Source: Paracoccaceae bacterium (GTDB taxonomy: Bacteria > Pseudomonadota > Alphaproteobacteria > Rhodobacterales > Rhodobacteraceae). From it: a DNA stretch of 64,000 bases. The stretch spans positions 33,471 to 97,470 of the forward strand of contig CANNIA010000012.1 in assembly GCA_947504705.1 (NCBI GenBank), in the 5' to 3' direction. The position numbers and the translations under genes were made by a program. The notes under the pieces were generated by a model. It was not told where the DNA came from. It ran no database searches and worked only from the letters and a program-made list of their open reading frames with translations. Below, piece by piece: positions 8,809 through 16,865 of the stretch (position 1 is the first letter of the stretch; every line of letters begins with the position of its first letter).

Positions 8809-9048
8809 TGGGGGGGGCGTCCTTGGCTTGGCCCTGATGTAGCCGAGGGAGATGGGAATGGCGAGCCGTCTGCTCGGTGGAGCGGGTTTTCGCTGGGGTG
8901 GCGGGAGGGGGAGCCGTTCAGGGGTTTGACGGCCGGGTGGGGGGTGGTCAGGACACGCTCGGCCCCGGTGATCTTTCCCGCCCGCGCCTCGACCGGGCCG
9001 GGGGCTGGCGGGGGTGGTGCCGGGGCGGGTTCAGGGGCTGGCCGGTCT

Positions 9049-9114
9049 TTTGTCCACGCAGGACAGGCGGGGCAGAGTGTGGGGAATCAAGGGCTTGGCT
9101 GTGGGCGTTAGGGG
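9049..9114 (+). repeat. Dispersed intergenic element, copy B
   Basis: Best match to copy A at 5167-5230. Block 1, TTTGTCCACGCAGGAC (9049-9064), is identical over 16 bp; block 2, CAAGGGCTTGGCTGTGGGCG (from 9088), differs by a one-base insertion. The blocks are again about 23 bp apart, and what lies between is not conserved. That pattern suggests two constrained sites rather than a recent duplication. Confidence 0.6.
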
Positions 9115-9178
9115 ACTGTTAGGGGTTTGGGGTGGGGTGGTTCGGGTTGGGAGGGGTGGGTTGGTTTGCGGAAGGAGC

Positions 9179-9196
9179 GGTGGGTTGGCACCCACC
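9179..9196. repeat. Short inverted repeat upstream of the Sel1 gene
   Basis: GGTGGGT and ACCCACC around a 4-base TGGC loop. It lies about 80 bp before the Sel1 start and is followed by CTAC, not a T-tract. It could be a REP-like hairpin; no function can be assigned. Confidence 0.4.
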
Positions 9197-9273
9197 CTAC
9201 AGCTCGCTAAGCTCGCTCTATGCGAAACAGTGCCGCTAGTGGTATCAACAGAAATTATTGCATAGGAATGCCG

Positions 9274-10191
9274 ATGATTAGACTAATCCGTTGTGTTGCT
9301 CTTGCGCTAACATTGATGCCCGCTACTGGGGGGGCGCAAGACTATGACGTCGGGTTGGCCGCTGCCGAAGCGGGTGATTTTGCCACGGCTTTGCGCGAAT
9401 GGATGCCCCTTGCCGAGCAGGGCAATGCGCTGGCGCAAGGCAACCTCGGCGTCATGTACTCCAACGGCCAAGGCGTGCCGCAGGACTATGCCGTCGCGGT
9501 CAAGTGGTACCGGATGGCAGCAGATCAGGGCAACGCGCTGGCGCAAGGCGACCTCGGCTACATGTACGACAAGGGCCAAGGTGTGCAGCAAGACGACGTC
9601 GAGGCGGTCAAGTGGTACCGGATGGCGGCAGATCAGGGCAACGCGCGAGCGCAATCCAACCTCGGCTACATGTACGGCACCGGCCAAGGTGTGCCGCAAG
9701 ACGACGTCGAGGCGATCAAGTGGTACCGTTTGTCAGCCGAGCAGGGCTTCGCTTTGTCGCAAGAAAACCTCGGCATCATGTACAACTTCGGCCATGGCGT
9801 GCCGCAGGACTATGCCGAGGCAGTCAAGTGGTACCGTTTGTCAGCCGAGCAGGGCTATGCGCAGGCGCAATTCTCCCTCGGCAACATGTACGACTTCGGC
9901 CAAGGCGTGCCGCAGGACTACGCCGAGGCGATCAAGTGGTACCGACTGGCGGCAGATCAGGGCGACGCGGACGCGCAATACAACCTCGGCCAGATGTACA
10001 GCAACGGCCGGGGCGTGCCGCAGGACTTCATTTCAGCGCATATGTGGTTCAACATTGCGGCTGCGAATGGCGCAGAGCGCGGCCCAGGCAGTAGGGCTGA
10101 CGTTGCCGCGAAGATGTCGCCAGCCGACATTTCCGAAGCACAGCGACGTGCCAATGTCTGCATTTTGTCCAACTATCTGGACTGCGGTTGA
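9274..10191 (+). CDS. Secreted Sel1-repeat (TPR-like) protein
   Basis: 305 residues. Signal peptide MIRLIRCVALALTLMPATGG with likely cleavage after GGAQ. Then six consecutive Sel1 repeats of 36 residues (pattern A-[ED]-Q-G-x-A-x-[AS]-Q-x-x-L-G-x-M-Y, then GxGVxQD, A-x-K-W-Y-R), covering about 47-262, and a C-terminal cap with two Cys (CILSNYLDCG). Sel1 repeats form alpha-solenoids that bind other proteins; the partner is unknown. Start 9274 is preferred over 9268 because AGGA is then 6 nt upstream. It is followed by a 350-bp non-coding stretch; no operon is apparent. Confidence 0.85.
   Translation: MIRLIRCVALALTLMPATGGAQDYDVGLAAAEAGDFATALREWMPLAEQGNALAQGNLGVMYSNGQGVPQDYAVAVKWYRMAADQGNALAQGDLGYMYDKGQGVQQDDVEAVKWYRMAADQGNARAQSNLGYMYGTGQGVPQDDVEAIKWYRLSAEQGFALSQENLGIMYNFGHGVPQDYAEAVKWYRLSAEQGYAQAQFSLGNMYDFGQGVPQDYAEAIKWYRLAADQGDADAQYNLGQMYSNGRGVPQDFISAHMWFNIAAANGAERGPGSRADVAAKMSPADISEAQRRANVCILSNYLDCG
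9412..10059 (+). repeat. Six tandem 108-bp coding repeats (Sel1 units)
   Basis: Units begin at 9412, 9520, 9628, 9736, 9844 and 9952, each exactly 108 bp. Long stretches such as GAGGCGATCAAGTGGTACCG recur nearly unchanged at the DNA level, including third positions, so units are recently duplicated or homogenised by gene conversion. Confidence 0.9.
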
Positions 10192-10545
10192 GGCGCGCGG
10201 CCAGCGGACTCCGCGCCGACAATGATGATAGCGAACTCGGCCTGCATCGGGGCCCTTCTGCCGTCAGTCGGTCCAGCCCGCTGCAGCGAGCTGCAGGGTG
10301 AGTGATTTCATGCACCAACCACCCTCACCCGTATGCGCAACGTCGGATCTTCCTATCACACCCGGAAAGCGCCTGCCGTTTCACCCATTGGCGCGTGAAA
10401 TCATGCGTCCTACGGGCGATAACTTAGCCCAAGGTGGCGGGAATCGCGAGATGTCCGGTCCCGAATCGCCGCTCCACGCTTGCTTGCGGGCGCTTGTCGC
10501 TTGGGACGAAGCGAAGAGCGCCCGCAAGGGAGCGATGAGCGGGCC
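10192..10545. other. Intergenic region between the Sel1 gene and DUF1523
   Basis: 354 bp between convergent genes. I see no coding signal or RNA gene. The only clear structure is the long GC-rich hairpin at 10483-10528. Confidence 0.5.
10483..10528. terminator. Long hairpin 3' of the DUF1523 gene
   Basis: Perfect 12-bp outer stem (CTTGCGGGCGCT 10483-10494; AGCGCCCGCAAG 10517-10528) with an inner TCGCTT/AAGCGA stem. It lies directly after the DUF1523 stop codon (minus strand) but has no T-tract, so it may be a processing/stability hairpin or factor-dependent terminator. Confidence 0.55.
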
Positions 10546-11217
10546 TTAGCCCGGTTTGCGCCAGCTGCGGAACCATGCGCCGATGCGGCCGAAGAAGCCT
10601 CGGGCTTCCTTCTTTGCCGTCACAGCGCTGTCGCCCACGGCATCCAGCGCCTGACCGGCCTTGCCGAAGACCGGGTCGATCATCCGTTCGCGGAATTGCA
10701 GCCACATCTTGCGGGCCATGAAGGCCGCGAAGGCGAGGAAGCTCAGGATCACCACGTTGACCCAAGGGAAGACCGAGGCGTCGGGGCCATCGACCGGGGT
10801 GATCTTTACCGCATTCGGGAAGACCGAGATGATCGGTAGACGCCAGCCGTAATGGGTGACGACGACCCACTGGTCAGGACTGCGCGAGGCATTCGTCGCC
10901 TCGGCCTGCAGGTTGGAGCTGTCCCATTTGAAATAGGGCGGCCAGACCCAGCCGGTATCTTCGTTGCGATAGACCATGACGCTGCCATCGGAATAGACCG
11001 CCTCGATATAGCGAATGTCGCGGCTGGTGGAGGTGGTTCCAACGCCGGTCCCGGTGTCCTCCATACTGTAGAACATCCAGTTCGCGCCGATGGTGGTGAG
11101 CCTGGTGTCAGTGTTGATGATCTTGACCACGTCATGCTGCGGCAGGGTGTAGTGCAGGAAGAGGCCAAGGATCAGGACCACAAGGATCCGGATACCCCAT
11201 TTGATCTTGGTCCACAT
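10546..11217 (-). CDS. DUF1523 family membrane protein
   Basis: 223 residues. One N-terminal membrane segment (about residues 9-24), a periplasmic domain of about 110 residues with the family-typical region around HDVVKIINTDTRL and YRNEDTGWVWPPYFKWD, a second membrane segment near 155-172, and a basic cytoplasmic tail. I recognise it as DUF1523, a family of unknown function found mostly in Rhodobacterales. It lies 12 bp downstream of the small two-TM gene at 11230-11508, so they are probably cotranscribed. Confidence 0.8.
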   Translation of the reverse strand: MWTKIKWGIRILVVLILGLFLHYTLPQHDVVKIINTDTRLTTIGANWMFYSMEDTGTGVGTTSTSRDIRYIEAVYSDGSVMVYRNEDTGWVWPPYFKWDSSNLQAEATNASRSPDQWVVVTHYGWRLPIISVFPNAVKITPVDGPDASVFPWVNVVILSFLAFAAFMARKMWLQFRERMIDPVFGKAGQALDAVGDSAVTAKKEARGFFGRIGAWFRSWRKPG

Positions 11218-11229
11218 GGATCAGCCCTT

Positions 11230-11508
11230 TCAACCCCAGTTGATGACGTAAATGACCGCCATGAAACCGATGGTCGGCAGGATGTAGATAAGCCACAGAA
11301 GCCGCTTTTTCAGCCCCCGGTCGTAATGTTTCATGCCGTCCTCGATATAGGCGGTGCGTTCTGTGGCCGAGAGGCCTTCAGTTTCGGGGTCGGCGTCCCA
11401 GTGCTTCTCCAGCTTTTCGCGCCGGACGGATCGGGAATAGATCCCTGCGATAAAGTAGATGATCGTCAGGCCGATATAGAGGATGAAGGCAAGTCTTAGC
11501 CAACCCAT
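11230..11508 (-). CDS. Small two-TM membrane protein, unknown function
   Basis: 92 residues, start MGWLRLAFILYIGLTIIYF preceded by GGAGGCC. Two hydrophobic segments (about 4-24 and 70-90) flank a charged loop with ERTAYIEDGMKHYDRGLKKR. The frame runs open further upstream, but that part is Pro/His-rich and not protein-like. It is immediately upstream of DUF1523 (12 bp), so the two products may act together in the membrane. I do not recognise the family. Confidence 0.75.
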   Translation of the reverse strand: MGWLRLAFILYIGLTIIYFIAGIYSRSVRREKLEKHWDADPETEGLSATERTAYIEDGMKHYDRGLKKRLLWLIYILPTIGFMAVIYVINWG

Positions 11509-11638
11509 CGGGGGGCCTCCTGTGTGGTCGGGGGGAAGGGGAGTGCCTTGGTCGTTTCGGTGGAGCGGGTTGGAGGGGCCGGGCTGGTGGAGAGCTTGGT
11601 CAGGCTTCGGACCATGTGGCGGTGGGTGATGGGTCGTT

Positions 11639-11974
11639 TCATGCGTTGGAGTCCGTCTTATTCCAAAATGCGACGGCCACGAGGAGCGCGAAAGCAAGAA
11701 CTGCGGTAACTATCCAATGTGCGAAAAATGTCTCATGGACGGAGTTGCTGGCATAGGTGCAGTTTCTTGATGGATCAGCCAACATTTCTGCCAGAGCAAG
11801 TCCACATATATCGTAGGTTTGCGCCGCCGAGTTCACCACGAGGCAAAACATGGCCGCAGCAAGAACGCCCAACCTAGCAAGCGCGCTCAATGGTCGAACG
11901 AACGTTCTCGATGCGACTATCCCGATCCCGATAGGGATGACCAGCCACCAAACGATGAATAGGAAGCCACTCAC
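11639..11974 (-). CDS. Predicted membrane protein, unknown function
   Basis: 111 residues with a GTG start after an AGGGTAGGGG stretch. Three hydrophobic segments (about 4-22, 33-50 and 86-104). Between the second and third is a short exported loop with two Cys (YDICGL, SRNCTY) that could pair. It lies 8 bp downstream of the gene at 11983-12330, suggesting an operon. Codon third positions are less GC-rich than in neighbours. I cannot name a family. Confidence 0.6.
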   Translation of the reverse strand: MSGFLFIVWWLVIPIGIGIVASRTFVRPLSALARLGVLAAAMFCLVVNSAAQTYDICGLALAEMLADPSRNCTYASNSVHETFFAHWIVTAVLAFALLVAVAFWNKTDSNA

Positions 11975-11982
11975 CCCTACCC

Positions 11983-12330
11983 CTACCCTTCCACCATCTT
12001 CAACCCCACCCGCCGGTTCATCTCTTGTGCCCGGATCAACCAGACCAGCGCCAATAGCGACCCCCAGAGCATCGCGAACAGGGTTGAGCGGGCAAGGTAC
12101 TGCAGGGCAAGGTCAAGAGGGGCTGACGCGCCCAAGCCGCCGTTCAACGAGGCGTGCAGAAGGGCGAGGATCAGCGCCCCGCTGCTCCAGGTGGTAAGGG
12201 CTGTAGCCAGGATCACCCCTGCCAGTCGGCGGTGTGACGTGCTGCTGCGGGGGAGGAGAAGCCAAGGCAGCAGGATGACCACCCCGCACAGGGTGGCAAT
12301 CGGCAGGATCAAGGTCGAGAAGCTTGCCAT
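11983..12330 (-). CDS. Predicted membrane protein, unknown function
   Basis: 115 residues from the ATG at 12330 (MASFSTLILPIATLCGVVIL), preceded by AAAGGTCAG. Three hydrophobic stretches (about 6-26, 35-55, 75-95) and a basic C-terminus (AQEMNRRVGLKMVEG). First gene of the apparent minus-strand cluster 12330-10546; the thi genes start divergently about 170 bp away. Family not recognised. Confidence 0.6.
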   Translation of the reverse strand: MASFSTLILPIATLCGVVILLPWLLLPRSSTSHRRLAGVILATALTTWSSGALILALLHASLNGGLGASAPLDLALQYLARSTLFAMLWGSLLALVWLIRAQEMNRRVGLKMVEG

Positions 12331-12498
12331 CTGACCTTTGCCCAACCCCCTGCCCAACCGGGGCCATACCTGTCAGATCATGCGACCTGCCGCTGGTTTC
12401 AAGCCCCGTCCCGGTGAAACCTAGACCCATCATCCCGGCCCGCCAAGGGGAAAGCCCCCTCCCCTTGCGTCTGCGCTGCGTTGGCCTATGCTTGGTGT

Positions 12499-12580
12499 CA
12501 CCTCGGGGAGCCCTGACCGGCTGAGATGCGCAAGCGAACCCGTCGAACCTGAACCGGATCATACCGGCGGAGGGAAGGTG
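12499..12580 (+). promoter_or_regulatory. TPP riboswitch (THI element)
   Basis: All conserved blocks of the thiamine-pyrophosphate aptamer are present in order: closing stem CACC/GGTG, CGGGGAGCCC, GGCTGAGATGCG, CGAACCCGTCGAACCTGAAC, GGATCATACCGGCGGAGGGA. It ends about 50 nt before the thiB start. Family knowledge: TPP binding lowers expression of thiamine uptake genes, here probably by hiding the thiB ribosome site, since no clear terminator lies in between. Confidence 0.95.
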
Positions 12581-12629
12581 CATGGGTTTCTCCATCCCCG
12601 ACCAATCCGTCGCATCATGGAGAGACCTT

Positions 12630-13613
12630 ATGAAGACCAGACTCCTTGCTGCGGGACTTGCCACCATTGCCACCCAAGGCATGGCGGACACGCCCGTTTT
12701 GACAGTGCTGACCTATGACAGCTTCGCCTCGGAATGGGGTCCCGGCCCCGGCGTCGAGGCGACGTTCGAGGCGACGTGCGGCTGCGATCTGCAGTTCGTG
12801 CCGGCGGGGGATGGGGCGGCGCTGCTGGCGCGGGTCCAGTTGGAGGGGGCGGGGTCGCAGGCGGATGTGGTGTTGGGGCTGGATACCAGCCTGACCGATG
12901 CGGCGGCGGCAACCGGGCTGTTCGCGCCGCACGGGGTTGCGGCCCCGACGGGCCTGCCAGTGCCCTATGACGACCCGCTGTTCCTGCCCTTTGACTGGGG
13001 CTGGTTCGCCTTTGTCTATGACAAGACCAAGCTTTCGTCCCCGCCCACGTCGTTCGAGGCGCTGGCGGCGTCCGATCTGAAGGTGGTGATCGAAGACCCC
13101 CGGTCGTCGACTCCCGGCCTTGGGCTTTTGCTGTGGGTCAAGGCGGCTTATGGCGACCGGGCTGACGAAATCTGGGCGGGGCTGGCCGACAATATCGTGA
13201 CGGTGACCCCCGGCTGGTCGGAGGCCTATGGCCTGTTTCTGGAGGGGGAGGCGGATATGGTTTTGTCCTACACCACCTCGCCCGCCTATCACCTGATCGC
13301 GGAAGCCGATGACACAAAGGCGGCGGCGCTGTTTGACGAAGGGCATTATTTGCAGGTCGAAGTGGCGGGGAAACTGGCCGCAACCGATCAGCCCGAACTG
13401 GCGGATGCTTTCCTGCAGTTCACGCAAAGCGAGGCGTTTCAGTCGCTGATCCCGACAACGAACTGGATGTATCCGGCAGTGCCCTTGGCGGGCGGGCTGC
13501 CAGAGGGGTTCGATGCCTTCCATCCGGTGAAGTCCCTGCTGATGTCGCCCGCCGATGCGGCGGCGGCGCGGGGTCCGGCGCTGGACGAATGGCGCGCGGC
13601 GCTGGCGCAGTGA
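12630..13613 (+). CDS. thiB: Thiamine ABC transporter, periplasmic binding protein
   Basis: 327 residues. Signal peptide MKTRLLAAGLATIATQGMAD, then a type 2 solute-binding fold with the ThiB-typical start VLTVLTYDSFASEWGPGPGV and the TDQPELADAFLQF region. It binds thiamine and its phosphates in the periplasm and passes them to ThiP. The ATG at 12630 has GGAGAG upstream. Two cysteines at TCGCDL also occur in other ThiB. First gene of the riboswitch-controlled thiBPQ operon; thiP follows after 16 bp. Confidence 0.93.
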   Translation: MKTRLLAAGLATIATQGMADTPVLTVLTYDSFASEWGPGPGVEATFEATCGCDLQFVPAGDGAALLARVQLEGAGSQADVVLGLDTSLTDAAAATGLFAPHGVAAPTGLPVPYDDPLFLPFDWGWFAFVYDKTKLSSPPTSFEALAASDLKVVIEDPRSSTPGLGLLLWVKAAYGDRADEIWAGLADNIVTVTPGWSEAYGLFLEGEADMVLSYTTSPAYHLIAEADDTKAAALFDEGHYLQVEVAGKLAATDQPELADAFLQFTQSEAFQSLIPTTNWMYPAVPLAGGLPEGFDAFHPVKSLLMSPADAAAARGPALDEWRAALAQ

Positions 13614-13629
13614 AGCGGGGTCTGGGCCA

Positions 13630-15165
13630 GTGAGCCGTCAGGGCGGGCACATGGCCCTTGGCCTGGCGCTGGCACTCTTGGCGCTGGTTCTGGCGTTGGT
13701 ACTTGCCGTGGCGTGGCGCGGCACGGGGTTGGCGCTTGGCCCGGCAGACTGGGCGGCGGTGCGGTTTTCGCTGGTTCAGGCGGGGCTGTCGGCGCTGGTC
13801 TCGACCGTTCTGGCGATCCCGGTGGCGCGTGCCTTGGCGCGGCGCCGCTTTCCGGGGCGCGGGGCGCTGATCACGCTGATGGGCGCGCCGTTTCTGTTGC
13901 CTGCGGTGGTGGCGGTCCTGGGGCTGCTGGCGATTTTCGGGCGGTCGGGGCTTTTGAACCGGGGGCTGGAGGCGCTGGGGCTGCCCACGGTGTCGATCTA
14001 TGGGCTGCACGGGGTGGTGCTGGCGCATGTGTTCCTGAACCTGCCCCTTGCGGTGCGGATGATCCTGCAGGGCTGGCTGGCGATCCCTTCGGAACGGCTG
14101 CGGCTGGCAGGGTCGCTGGGGTTCGGGCCGAGTGAGGTCTTTCGGCATCTGGAGGCGCCCATGCTGCGTGAGGTGCTGCCGGGGGCTTTGGTGGTGATCA
14201 TGGTCGTCTGCCTGACCAGTTTTGCCGTGGTGCTGACCCTTGGCGGCGGGCCTGCGGCGACGACGATCGAACTCGCGATCTATCAGGCGGTGCGGTTCGA
14301 CTTTGACCTTGGCCGCGCCGCAGGGCTGGCCGGGGTGCAACTGGCGATTGGCGGGGTTGCGGCACTGGCGGCTTGGGGACTGTATCGCCCGACCGGCTTT
14401 GGCGCGGGGCTGGACCGGCGGTTAGAGGTTGCAGCACCCGCCGGGTGGCGGCTTTGGGGGGATGGGTTGGTGCTGGGAGCGGTGACGCTGTTTCTGACCT
14501 TGCCGCTGCTGGCGGTGCTGCTGCGGGGGCTGCCGGGGTTGGCCGAGCTTCCCGCGCAGGTCCTGCCTGCGGCACTGCGGTCGGTGCTGGTGGCACTGGT
14601 CTCTACCGTGATCGCGACGGCGCTGGCCCTGACGCTGGCGCTGGAAAGCGCCCGTCGGCCGCGCGGGTTGATCGAGGCGGCGGTGACGCTGCCGCTGGCG
14701 ACTTCGGGGCTGGTGTTGGGGACTGGGCTGTTCCTGCTGGTCCAGCCCTTGGCGACACCGATGGTGCTGGCTCTGCCGGTGACGGTGCTGGTCAATACCG
14801 CGCTGTCGCTGCCCTATCTGTACCGGGTGCTTCTGCCCGAAACCCGCGCCTTGCAGGCCGATTATGGGCGCTTGGCCGAGAGCCTGTCGTTGAGCGGCTG
14901 GTCCCGACTGCGTTGGCTGGTGCTGCCGCGCCTTGCCCGACCCTTGGGATTTGGCGCGGGGCTGGCGGCGGCGTTGTCGATGGGCGACCTTGGGGTGATC
15001 GCGCTGTTCGCGGGTGAGGGTCAGGCGACCCTGCCCTTGGTCGTAGGCCAGTTGGCCGGGGCTTACCGGATGGAGGCTGCTGCTGCCGCCGCCCTGCTTT
15101 TGGTCACGCTTTCCTTCGCCCTCTTCTGGGCTTTTGATGCAGGGGGCCGCCGTGCTGCAGCTTGA
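13630..15165 (+). CDS. thiP: Thiamine ABC transporter permease
   Basis: About 511 residues from a GTG at 13630; an ATG at 13651 (MALGLALALLALVLALVLAV) is the alternative. It has about 12 membrane segments and two permease halves, each with an EAA-type loop (ERLRLAGSLGFGPSEVFRHLE near 155; YGRLAESLSLSGWSRLRWLVL near 410), the arrangement of fused ThiP/SfuB-type permeases. It forms the membrane channel of the thiamine importer with ThiQ. Its 3' end overlaps the thiQ start by 14 bp. Confidence 0.93.
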   Translation: MSRQGGHMALGLALALLALVLALVLAVAWRGTGLALGPADWAAVRFSLVQAGLSALVSTVLAIPVARALARRRFPGRGALITLMGAPFLLPAVVAVLGLLAIFGRSGLLNRGLEALGLPTVSIYGLHGVVLAHVFLNLPLAVRMILQGWLAIPSERLRLAGSLGFGPSEVFRHLEAPMLREVLPGALVVIMVVCLTSFAVVLTLGGGPAATTIELAIYQAVRFDFDLGRAAGLAGVQLAIGGVAALAAWGLYRPTGFGAGLDRRLEVAAPAGWRLWGDGLVLGAVTLFLTLPLLAVLLRGLPGLAELPAQVLPAALRSVLVALVSTVIATALALTLALESARRPRGLIEAAVTLPLATSGLVLGTGLFLLVQPLATPMVLALPVTVLVNTALSLPYLYRVLLPETRALQADYGRLAESLSLSGWSRLRWLVLPRLARPLGFGAGLAAALSMGDLGVIALFAGEGQATLPLVVGQLAGAYRMEAAAAAALLLVTLSFALFWAFDAGGRRAAA

Positions 15166-15850
15166 TCATCTGACGCATGCCCAAGGAGATTTCCGCCTGA
15201 CCGCCGACTGGTCGGCCAATCCCGGAGACCGGATCGCCGTCATCGGGCCATCGGGGGCGGGGAAATCCACCTTGCTGGCGGTGATTGCCGGGTTCCTTGC
15301 CCCCACGGGCGGGGCGGTGCGCTGGAAGGGGCACGACCTTGGCCCGGTGGCGCCGGGGCAAAGGCCGGTGACGATCCTGTTTCAGGATCAGAACCTGTTT
15401 CCGCATTTGACGGTCGCGCAGAACCTTGGGCTTGGCCTGCGCCCGGATTTGCGGTTGTCGCCTGCCGAACAGGCGCGGGTTGAAGAGGCTTTGGCCCGCG
15501 TCGGTCTCGCCGGTCTTGGACAGCGTAAGCCCGCTCAACTGTCTGGCGGGCAGGCGGGACGGGCAGCACTGGCGCGGGCGCTGCTGCGGGCGCGGCCGGT
15601 CCTGTTGCTGGATGAGCCCTTCGCCGCGCTTGGCCCCGCGTTGCGGGCCGAGATGCTGGCCTTGGTCCGTGAGGTCGCCGATCAGACCGGCGCGCTGGTG
15701 CTGATGGTGACGCATGACCCTGAAGACGCGCGGGCTTTGGGGGGGGAGACGGTTTTTGTCGGGGATGGCCGGGCCAATCCGCCGGTCGAGACGGGGACCC
15801 TGCTGGCCAATCCGCCGCAGGCATTGCAGGACTACCTTGGTCGCAAATGA
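15152..15850 (+). CDS. thiQ: Thiamine ABC transporter ATP-binding protein
   Basis: 232 residues. Walker A GPSGAGKSTLL, Q-loop LFQDQNLFPHLTVAQN, signature LSGGQAGRAALARALL, Walker B VLLLDEPFAALG, switch His in MVTHDPEDA. The GTG at 15152 matches the family N-terminus (LQLDHL) and has AGGGGG upstream; an ATG at 15137 is possible. Two details differ from most ABC ATPases: the signature continues QAGR instead of QRQR, and the D-loop Asp (SALD) is Gly (AALG). Last gene of thiBPQ, ending in a strong terminator. Confidence 0.93.
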   Translation: MLQLDHLTHAQGDFRLTADWSANPGDRIAVIGPSGAGKSTLLAVIAGFLAPTGGAVRWKGHDLGPVAPGQRPVTILFQDQNLFPHLTVAQNLGLGLRPDLRLSPAEQARVEEALARVGLAGLGQRKPAQLSGGQAGRAALARALLRARPVLLLDEPFAALGPALRAEMLALVREVADQTGALVLMVTHDPEDARALGGETVFVGDGRANPPVETGTLLANPPQALQDYLGRK

Positions 15851-15879
15851 AAAGCCCCGCCGGATCGGGCGGGGCTTTT
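15850..15879. terminator. Bidirectional terminator between thiQ and petC
   Basis: Perfect stem AAAAGCCCCGCC / GGCGGGGCTTTT (15850-15861, 15868-15879) with a 6-nt loop. A-tract on one side and T-tract on the other suit both convergent genes. Confidence 0.85.
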
Positions 15880-15913
15880 GGTCGTTTGGGCTTTTAGCGT
15901 TCAGGCAGACGGA

Positions 15914-16852
15914 TCAGGCGGTCTTCTTGCCCTTGATCCCGGCCCACAGACGCTTGTTGGTCAGGTACAGAAGCGTCGTCAGCAGGCCAAGCAAACCCAC
16001 ACCGACAAAGCCCGACCATTTGCGCGCCATCATCTGCGGTTCCGCCGCCCACATCAGGAACGAGGCGACATCTTCGGACATGTGGTGGGCCGAGGTGTCG
16101 TGGCCATCGGCATATTCGACCTGACCATCGGACAGCGGTGGGGACATCCTGATCCAAGAGCCCGGAACAATGCGCCCGACCTCCTTCTTTTCGATCTTTT
16201 CAACGGTTGTCCCATCGTCCTGCGTCACGACCGTCTTGGTCTCTTCAAAGATCTTGCAGCTGTCTGGATAGCCACCCGGACCAAAGGCTGTGTTGTAATA
16301 GAGCCCGTCCATCCCCTCAGGGGCGCATTCCGGGTTGTCGGCGTAGCCGTTGAGGATCGAAACGATGTATTCCGGTCCGCCCATGCCGTTGAAAAGCTGG
16401 CTGATCCCGGTGCCATAGGGCCCGTGGAAGCCGGCGCGGGCCTTGGCCATCAGCGACAGGTCCGGTGCGCCCATCGTGTTGTTGATCGGGAAGTTGTCGG
16501 AATCTTTGAGGGGGCGCATTTCGCTTTTGACGCTATCCCACAGGACAGCCCGGTTTGACTCTTCGTCATACACCGTAAAGGCTTTTGCATAGGCGCGAAC
16601 CTGATCTTCCGGCAGGCCCGGTCCACCGGCATCCGACAGGCTGCGGATCGGAACGAACTTCAGACCGTGGCAGGCGGCGCAGACCTCGGTATAGACCTGC
16701 AACCCGCGCTGAAGCTGGAACTGGTCGAAGGTGCCGAACGGGCCTTCATGGGCGAAGGACACGTCCTCGATTTCCTGATGCGCGGTTTCGGCCAGAACGG
16801 GCGAGCCGAGAACCAGTGCCGATGCGGCAATGAGTGCGATTGTGCGGAACAT
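15914..16852 (-). CDS. petC: Cytochrome c1, bc1 complex
   Basis: 312 residues. Signal peptide [21 protein letters not shown], haem c motif CAACH at 58-62, a likely Met ligand in [19 protein letters not shown], and a single C-terminal membrane anchor ([16 protein letters not shown]) with a basic end. Electrons pass from the Rieske protein to cytochrome c1 and on to soluble or membrane cytochrome c in the periplasm. Start 16852 is chosen because the signal peptide begins there. Third gene of petABC, 13 bp after petB. Confidence 0.96.
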   Translation of the reverse strand: MFRTIALIAASALVLGSPVLAETAHQEIEDVSFAHEGPFGTFDQFQLQRGLQVYTEVCAACHGLKFVPIRSLSDAGGPGLPEDQVRAYAKAFTVYDEESNRAVLWDSVKSEMRPLKDSDNFPINNTMGAPDLSLMAKARAGFHGPYGTGISQLFNGMGGPEYIVSILNGYADNPECAPEGMDGLYYNTAFGPGGYPDSCKIFEETKTVVTQDDGTTVEKIEKKEVGRIVPGSWIRMSPPLSDGQVEYADGHDTSAHHMSEDVASFLMWAAEPQMMARKWSGFVGVGLLGLLTTLLYLTNKRLWAGIKGKKTA

Positions 16853-16865
16853 GCTTGCTTTCCTC

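Larger units (their letters stand above)
8809..9273. other. Intergenic region between selD and the Sel1 gene
   Basis: 465 bp without a convincing gene. It is G-rich on the + strand and holds dispersed element copy B (9049-9114) and a short hairpin (9179-9196). Promoters for both divergent genes are expected here; none was clear by eye. Confidence 0.5.

Noticed and set aside
7015..9111. Long open frame on the + strand opposite selD (about 700 codons)
   Set aside because: Shadow of the GC-rich selD gene: low-complexity Gly/Arg/Gln composition, no domain, no SD. The minus-strand SelD fusion has all family motifs.
8809..9265. Short + strand frames in the selD-Sel1 gap
   Set aside because: Gly/Trp/Arg-rich translations typical of G-rich non-coding DNA, no SD, and they run through the dispersed repeat.
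9412..10059. Regular repeats that could suggest a CRISPR array or VNTR
   Set aside because: Units are 108 bp, contiguous without spacers, and encode the Sel1 repeat in frame.
12330..12498. Extra short genes just upstream of the riboswitch
   Set aside because: No SD or codon bias; the stretch is the leader and promoter zone of thiBPQ and of the divergent membrane-protein gene.
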